From: Actinospica sp035493475 | GTDB lineage: Bacteria; Actinomycetota; Actinomycetes; Streptomycetales; Catenulisporaceae | Reading direction: 5' to 3' | DNA: 64,000 nucleotides | NCBI GenBank assembly: GCA_035493475.1 | Contig: DATJIF010000183.1 | Span: 21,934-85,933 of the forward strand | Shown here: one piece after another, positions 59,888 through 64,000 of the stretch | Position numbering within the stretch: position 1 is the stretch's first letter | Layout: every line of letters begins with the position of its first letter | Position numbers and translations under genes: made by a program | Notes under the pieces: model-generated | What the model was told of the DNA's origin: nothing | Databases searched by the model: none | What the model saw: only the letters and a program-made list of their open reading frames with translations

Positions 59888-59911
59888 GTCAGCTCCCTCC
59901 TCCCCGGCGCA

Positions 59912-59935
59912 CTGACGGACGCGCCGGTCCGTCAG
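59912..59935. promoter_or_regulatory. CTGACGGAC inverted repeat in the caspase/LAL divergent promoter
   Basis: CTGACGGAC (59912-59920) and GTCCGTCAG (59927-59935) around GCGCCG form a perfect 9-bp-arm inverted repeat. It lies midway between the minus-strand start (59887) and the caspase start (59966), suitable for control of both. Confidence 0.6.
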
Positions 59936-59965
59936 AAGTCTCATCTGGAGAGGTGGGATAACACG

Positions 59966-62008
59966 ATGGCTGTATATGCCCTGCTGGTCGGGATCGATGA
60001 GTACGAGTCGCCGGTGTTGCCGCTGCACGGTGCGTGCCGGGACGTGGCGCAGGCGGAAGTGTTCCTGAGCCAGACGGCGGAGGGAGGATTCCACCCGCTC
60101 GTGCTGCGGAACGCGCAGGCGACGCGGGCGCGGGTGATCGCCGGGTTCCGCGAGCATCTGGCGGCGGCCGGGCCCGGCGATTCGGCGCTGTTCTGGTTCA
60201 GCGGCCACGGCTCGCTGGCGCGGGTGCCGAAGGAGCTCGCGCGCCTCGAACCGACCGGGATGATGCAGACGATGGTGTGCGTCGACAGCCGGCACGACGG
60301 CGTGCCGGACCTGTACGACAAGGAAGTCAACATCCTCATCGGCGAGATCGCGGCGCGCGGGGTGCACGTCGCGGCGGTACTCGACTGCTGCCACGCCGAC
60401 GGGGCCACGCGCGACATGCCGTCGGAGGAGCGCCGTCACCCGGACCTGCCGGGCCTGCGCGCGCGGTGGCAGGAGTGGAACCAGGTGGCCCCGGACGACG
60501 GTGTGCTGCTGCCGGAACTGCGGAACCTGCTCGCGGCGCGGGACGGCTCGGGCACGCCGGAGGACCTGTTCCACGCCGAGCACGTGTCGCTCGCCGCGTG
60601 CCACTCGAATCAGGTCTCGTACGAGATCCCGACCGACCAGGGTTCGCGCGGCGTGTTCAGCCTCATGCTGCTGCGCGCGCTGACCGAAAGCGGCACGACG
60701 TACCGCGAGCTGTTGGGCCGCACGCGCTCGCTGGTCGAGACCCGCATCCCGAGCCAGAGTCCGGTGCTGTACCCGACCGTCGGGACGCTCTCCGACCAGC
60801 GCTTCCTCGGCGGCCAGGTCAAGCCGCCGCCGACCGCGCTCACGGTGCGGTTCACGCACAACCAGTGGGAGCTCGACGCCGGCGCGTGCCACGGCATCGA
60901 GGCGGGCACGCCGGACGACCCGACACTGCTCGGCGTGTACAAAGACGACCCGAGGCAACGCGAGTTCCTCGTGCTCGAGGTGCGCCCGGACCGCACGGTC
61001 GTGGAGCCGGTCGGTTGGCAGCCGGAACTGAAGGATCTGGACAACCACTTCCCGGTCGTGGTCACGAAGGTCCCGCTGCCGAGCACCACGGTTCACCTCG
61101 ACGAGTCCGCGCCGGACGCCGAGGCCGCCGAGCAGGCGAAACTGCTGCGATACGCGATCGGCCACGCGGGCCAGGACCGCGTCCCGTCCCCGTACCTGGC
61201 GATCGTGGACCGGGCGAGCGCCGACGAGCTGCCCGACCTGCGGTTGCGCCGCGTGAGCCAGGGCACCGCCGACGTCCTCGCCTCGGATGACACGGTGCTG
61301 ATTCCGAACGCCGCGTGCGGCACGGCGGCGGAGGCGAGGCAGCTGGCCGCCGACCTCGAACACGTGGCCCGCTGGCGGCAGATCAAGGCGCTGGAGAACA
61401 ACGGATCGCCGCTGAACCGGGAGGTCGCGATCGAGGTGGTCAGGGCGCTGCCGAGCGAGCGGCACGATACGCTCGTCCGCGGCCCGCTGGAGACCGACCG
61501 GACCGGCGCCCTGCAAGTCGACTACGAGCCGTCTGGCGGCGGCTGGACGCATCCGCGCGTGTTCATCAGGATCCGCAACAACTCGGCGCGGCAGCTGTAC
61601 TGCGTGCTGCTGGACCTGACCGACACCTTCCGGATGGACCCGGACCTGCTGCCCGGCACGTGGATCGAGCCCGGCGGCTGCGCCTGCGCCGACGCCGGGA
61701 ACGCCATCAACCTGACGCTGCCGCCGGGCCGGCCGATCGCCGAGGGCTCGTCCGGGACCGACTGGCTTAAGGTCCTGATCGCCGAGGAGGCCATCGGCTC
61801 CGAGCTGTTCCGGCTGCCCCGGCTCGGCGAGCGGCTGGTCCGCAAGGCGCCGCTCCAGCCGTTCGGCGGCGTGCTCGACCGGCTCGGATTCAGCGCGCTC
61901 CACCGCCAGTTCGACAAGTCCGCGCCGAACGCCCGGCACTGGGGCACGGCCACGCTCAAGGTGGTCACCCGGGTGCCGGAGCGCGACGAAAAGGAGACGC
62001 GGCGCTGA
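59966..62008 (+). CDS. Caspase-like (metacaspase, C14) protease with C-terminal domains
   Basis: A 680-aa protein. Residues 1-250 are a caspase-fold domain: YALLVGIDEYESPVLPLHGACRDV, catalytic His81 in LFWFSGHGS and catalytic Cys142 in AVLDCCHADG, then HVSLAACHSNQ and GVFSLMLLRALTE. Residues 290-480 are a strand-rich middle part and 490-680 a second beta-sandwich-like part (RVFIRIRNNSARQLYCVLLDLTDTFRM). No signal peptide, so it acts in the cytoplasm. Prokaryotic caspases act in programmed death or regulated cleavage in conflict systems. ATG 59966 follows GGAGAGGTGGG. Divergent from the membrane-helical/LAL operon with a shared inverted repeat. Confidence 0.9.
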   Translation: MAVYALLVGIDEYESPVLPLHGACRDVAQAEVFLSQTAEGGFHPLVLRNAQATRARVIAGFREHLAAAGPGDSALFWFSGHGSLARVPKELARLEPTGMMQTMVCVDSRHDGVPDLYDKEVNILIGEIAARGVHVAAVLDCCHADGATRDMPSEERRHPDLPGLRARWQEWNQVAPDDGVLLPELRNLLAARDGSGTPEDLFHAEHVSLAACHSNQVSYEIPTDQGSRGVFSLMLLRALTESGTTYRELLGRTRSLVETRIPSQSPVLYPTVGTLSDQRFLGGQVKPPPTALTVRFTHNQWELDAGACHGIEAGTPDDPTLLGVYKDDPRQREFLVLEVRPDRTVVEPVGWQPELKDLDNHFPVVVTKVPLPSTTVHLDESAPDAEAAEQAKLLRYAIGHAGQDRVPSPYLAIVDRASADELPDLRLRRVSQGTADVLASDDTVLIPNAACGTAAEARQLAADLEHVARWRQIKALENNGSPLNREVAIEVVRALPSERHDTLVRGPLETDRTGALQVDYEPSGGGWTHPRVFIRIRNNSARQLYCVLLDLTDTFRMDPDLLPGTWIEPGGCACADAGNAINLTLPPGRPIAEGSSGTDWLKVLIAEEAIGSELFRLPRLGERLVRKAPLQPFGGVLDRLGFSALHRQFDKSAPNARHWGTATLKVVTRVPERDEKETRR

Positions 62009-62041
62009 CGTGTTTCATCGCCGCGGCATAACAATCGGCGG

Positions 62042-62053
62042 TGGTCTGAACCA
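62042..62053. promoter_or_regulatory. dre-like operator before the lectin protein
   Basis: TGGTCTGAACCA matches the core TGGTCTAGACCA at 10 of 12 bases and lies about 80 bp before ATG 62132. Weaker than the chitinase sites. Confidence 0.4.
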
Positions 62054-62131
62054 ATTCCCCGGCAGAGTGTTGACCCTCCCCTCGGCGGGCTGTGCAATCA
62101 CTGACACCCACCGAAGGGACCACGCATCACC

Positions 62132-64000
62132 ATGCCCAGAGACATGCGAATATCCACAGACAAGCCCCGTGGACGGCTGCGTCGACACCTGGTCGCGTTC
62201 ACGGCGGCGGCCGCGCTGCTGACGATCGGCGTCGGGGTCGTCGGCGTGAGCGTCGCCACCACGGCGAGCGCGGCCCCGTCCACGGCGTCCAGCGGCACGA
62301 TCGTCGGCAACAACTCAGGGCTCTGCCTCAGCGTGACCGGCGCGTCCACGTCGGCGGGCGCGACCACCGACATCTACACGTGCAACGGCAGCGCGAGCGA
62401 GACGTGGACGCTGCAGACCAACGGCACCATCGTCGGCAAGAACTCGGGCCTGTGCCTGAGCGCGAGCGGCAACTCGTCCGCGCTCAAGACCGTCGCCGAC
62501 ATCAACACCTGCGACGGCGACGCCTACGAGCAGTGGACGGTGTCGAACGGGACACTCGTCGAGGGCGCCTCCGGCCTGTGCCTGAGCGTGACCGGATCCG
62601 CGACGGCGCCGAAGACGACCGCGGACCTGTACACCTGCAACGGCAGCGTCAGCGAGAACTGGACGGTCTCGACGAGCGGCACCCCGGCGAGCACGCCCGC
62701 GTTCGGGAGCAACGTGCTGGTCTTCAACACCTCGATGTCCACCACGACCATCCAGAACGAGATCAACCAGGTCTACAGCAGCCAGCAGTCGAACCAGTTC
62801 GGCACGCAGCGCTACACGTTGATGTTCGAGCCGGGGACGTACGACGTGACGGTCCCGGTCGGCTTCTACACGGAGGTCGTCGGCCTCGGCCAGAACCCGA
62901 CGCAGACCGTGATCACCGGCGGCGGGGTCTACACGGACGCGAGCTGGGACAGCGGCAACGCGACGCAGAACTTCTGGCGCGACGTGGAGAACATCACCAT
63001 CGACCCGTCCTCCGGCTCGACCGAGTGGGCCGCGTCCCAGGCGGCCCCGCTGCGCCGCGTCGAGATCGTCGGCAACGCGGTGCTGGCCGATAACAACGGT
63101 TGGGCCAGCGGCGGCTACATCGGCGACTCCGTGGTCACCGGCCAGGTCAACTCGGAGACGCAGCAGCAGTACCTGTCCCGGAACGACCAATTCGGCAGCT
63201 GGACGAGTTCGAGCTGGAACATGGTCTACGTCGGCAGCACCGGCGCGCCCGCGCAGAGCTTCCCGAGCCCGCCGGACACGAACGTCGGCACCACCCCGAC
63301 CGTCGATGAGAAGCCGTACGTCTACATCGACTCCTCCGGCAACTGGGACGTGTTCGTCCCGTCCACCCGCACGAACTCGCAGGGCACGTCCTGGTCGAAC
63401 GGCAACACCCCAGGCACCTCGCTCCCGATCAGCGACTTCTACATCGCCACCCCCAGCGACACCGCCTCAACGATCAACGCGGCACTCGCCTCGGGCAAGG
63501 ACCTACTGTTCACCCCAGGCGTCTACCAGATCAACGGCACGATCGCGGTGAACAACCCTGACACGGTGGTCCTCGGCTTGGGCGTGGCGACTCTCGTGTC
63601 GAACGGCGGCAACACGATCCTCTCGACCGCGGACGTCAACGGCATCCGCATCGCCGGACTGCTCTTCGACGCAGGCACCACCAACTCCTCCACCCTCGTC
63701 CAGATCGGCCCGTCCGGCTCCAGCGCCAGCCACGCCACCGACCCCACCGTCCTGTCCGACGTGTTCGCACGCATCGGCGGCGCCACCGTCGGCAAAGCCA
63801 CCCAAACCCTCGTCGTCAACAGCAACAACGTCATCGGCGACGACCTCTGGCTCTGGCGCGCCGACCACGGCAACAACGGCACCGTCGGCTGGACCACCAA
63901 CACCGCAGCCAACGGCCTCGTCGTCAACGGCACCAACGTCACCATGTACGGACTCGCCGTCGAGCACTACCAAGCCGTCCAAGTCCAATGGAACGGCAAC
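62132..64000 (+). CDS. Secreted ricin-lectin/beta-helix protein, 3' end cut off
   Basis: The frame runs from ATG 62132 off the window end (623 codons visible). A long signal peptide (RRHLVAFTAAAALLTIGVGVVGVSVATTASAAPS, cleavage near residue 50) is followed by a ricin-B-type lectin domain of three repeats (GIC/GLCLSVTG...TCNGS...WTV, residues 55-185) and a parallel beta-helix region (LMFEPGTYDVTVPVGFYTEVVGLGQNP, then DDLWLWRADHGNNGTVGWTTNTAANGLVVNG at the end). This matches the actinobacterial family often named coagulation factor 5/8-type or GH55-like proteins, probably binding or hydrolysing polysaccharides. It follows the caspase gene by 123 bp, but is a separate unit with its own dre-like site. 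Confidence 0.82.
   Translation, partial: MPRDMRISTDKPRGRLRRHLVAFTAAAALLTIGVGVVGVSVATTASAAPSTASSGTIVGNNSGLCLSVTGASTSAGATTDIYTCNGSASETWTLQTNGTIVGKNSGLCLSASGNSSALKTVADINTCDGDAYEQWTVSNGTLVEGASGLCLSVTGSATAPKTTADLYTCNGSVSENWTVSTSGTPASTPAFGSNVLVFNTSMSTTTIQNEINQVYSSQQSNQFGTQRYTLMFEPGTYDVTVPVGFYTEVVGLGQNPTQTVITGGGVYTDASWDSGNATQNFWRDVENITIDPSSGSTEWAASQAAPLRRVEIVGNAVLADNNGWASGGYIGDSVVTGQVNSETQQQYLSRNDQFGSWTSSSWNMVYVGSTGAPAQSFPSPPDTNVGTTPTVDEKPYVYIDSSGNWDVFVPSTRTNSQGTSWSNGNTPGTSLPISDFYIATPSDTASTINAALASGKDLLFTPGVYQINGTIAVNNPDTVVLGLGVATLVSNGGNTILSTADVNGIRIAGLLFDAGTTNSSTLVQIGPSGSSASHATDPTVLSDVFARIGGATVGKATQTLVVNSNNVIGDDLWLWRADHGNNGTVGWTTNTAANGLVVNGTNVTMYGLAVEHYQAVQVQWNGN

Noticed and set aside
59888..61939. 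N-terminal extension of the membrane-helical gene into the caspase gene region
   Set aside because: The frame is open but antisense to the caspase gene; a strong ribosome site before GTG 59887 and the membrane segment fix the start.
1..64000. CRISPR arrays, tRNA or rRNA genes, insertion sequences, integrase or attachment sites
   Set aside because: No regularly spaced 25-40 bp repeats, no cloverleaf with CCA-end pattern, no transposase or integrase motif was seen on either strand.

Overview
The window is high-GC chromosomal DNA of a filamentous-type actinobacterium. The evidence is a GC-rich third codon position, GTG starts, many four-base ATGA gene overlaps, a mycothiol-dependent-enzyme-type protein, an LLM (F420-type) oxidoreductase, a DUF1707 protein, a DasR-like GntR regulator, large secreted polysaccharidases, and a few rare TTA (bldA-type) codons. 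I cannot name the species; Catenulisporales or Streptomyces-like relatives are a guess only. I saw no tRNA, rRNA, CRISPR array, insertion sequence or replication origin.

Layout. (1) 1-5246: ureide (allantoin) use: glyoxylate-carboligase-like enzyme (cut by the window edge), glycerate kinase, allantoinase, allantoicase, overlapping in one operon. (2) 5434-6471: proline iminopeptidase, bracketed by two inverted copies of a dispersed repeat. (3) 6799-15085: an aromatic acyl-CoA catabolic cluster resembling the 2-aminobenzoyl-CoA pathway: PaaX-type regulator, FAH-type hydrolase and RidA on the minus strand; cupin, TesB thioesterase, benzoate/2-aminobenzoate-type CoA ligase, a fused FAD monooxygenase-old yellow enzyme and a 4HBT thioesterase on the plus strand. 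(4) 15082-22355: regulators (TetR, MarR, GntR/DasR-like, ROK), beta-carbonic anhydrase, LLM oxidoreductase, an EF-hand protein and small membrane proteins. (5) 22423-31205: secreted alpha-1,3-glucanase-like (GH87) protein, PAS-SpoIIE phosphatase, GH18 chitinase with DasR-type operators, DUF1275 membrane protein. (6) 31305-42141: a meta-cleavage pathway in two blocks: IclR/mhpD-mhpF-mhpE, and TetR/MhpA-like hydroxylase, MhpC-like hydrolase, extradiol dioxygenase and ACMSD-like amidohydrolase. They are separated by GNAT, mycothiol-dependent-type and RidA genes. (7) 42203-62008: an island rich in conflict or signalling proteins: two paralogous sigma-factor-like proteins, a TIR-NB-ARC-TPR protein, an XRE-TPR regulator, a SIMPL protein, a 20-residue hydrophobic peptide ORF, an HTH plus beta-sandwich protein, a PP2C phosphatase, a GAP1-like protein, a duplicated-domain small protein, a LuxR-type ATPase-TPR regulator (LAL), a membrane-anchored helical protein and a caspase-like protease. 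(8) 62132-end: a secreted ricin-lectin/beta-helix protein cut by the window edge.

How it fits together. Three enzyme sets feed central carbon (ureides to 2-phosphoglycerate; an aminobenzoyl-type acid through CoA thioesters; catechol-like rings to pyruvate and acetyl-CoA). The chitinase, GH87 protein and lectin/beta-helix protein suggest attack on fungal walls. DasR-like operators lie before the ROK-GntR operon, the chitinase and the lectin protein. The strongest candidate for an undescribed system is the 49.8-62.0 kb segment, where caspase, STAND-like ATPase regulator, GAP1-like protein, PP2C and sigma-like protein sit together without the GTPase usually expected beside GAP1. A second strong signal is a dispersed non-coding repeat (five copies) whose hairpin stem changes by compensatory substitutions while its loop is kept.
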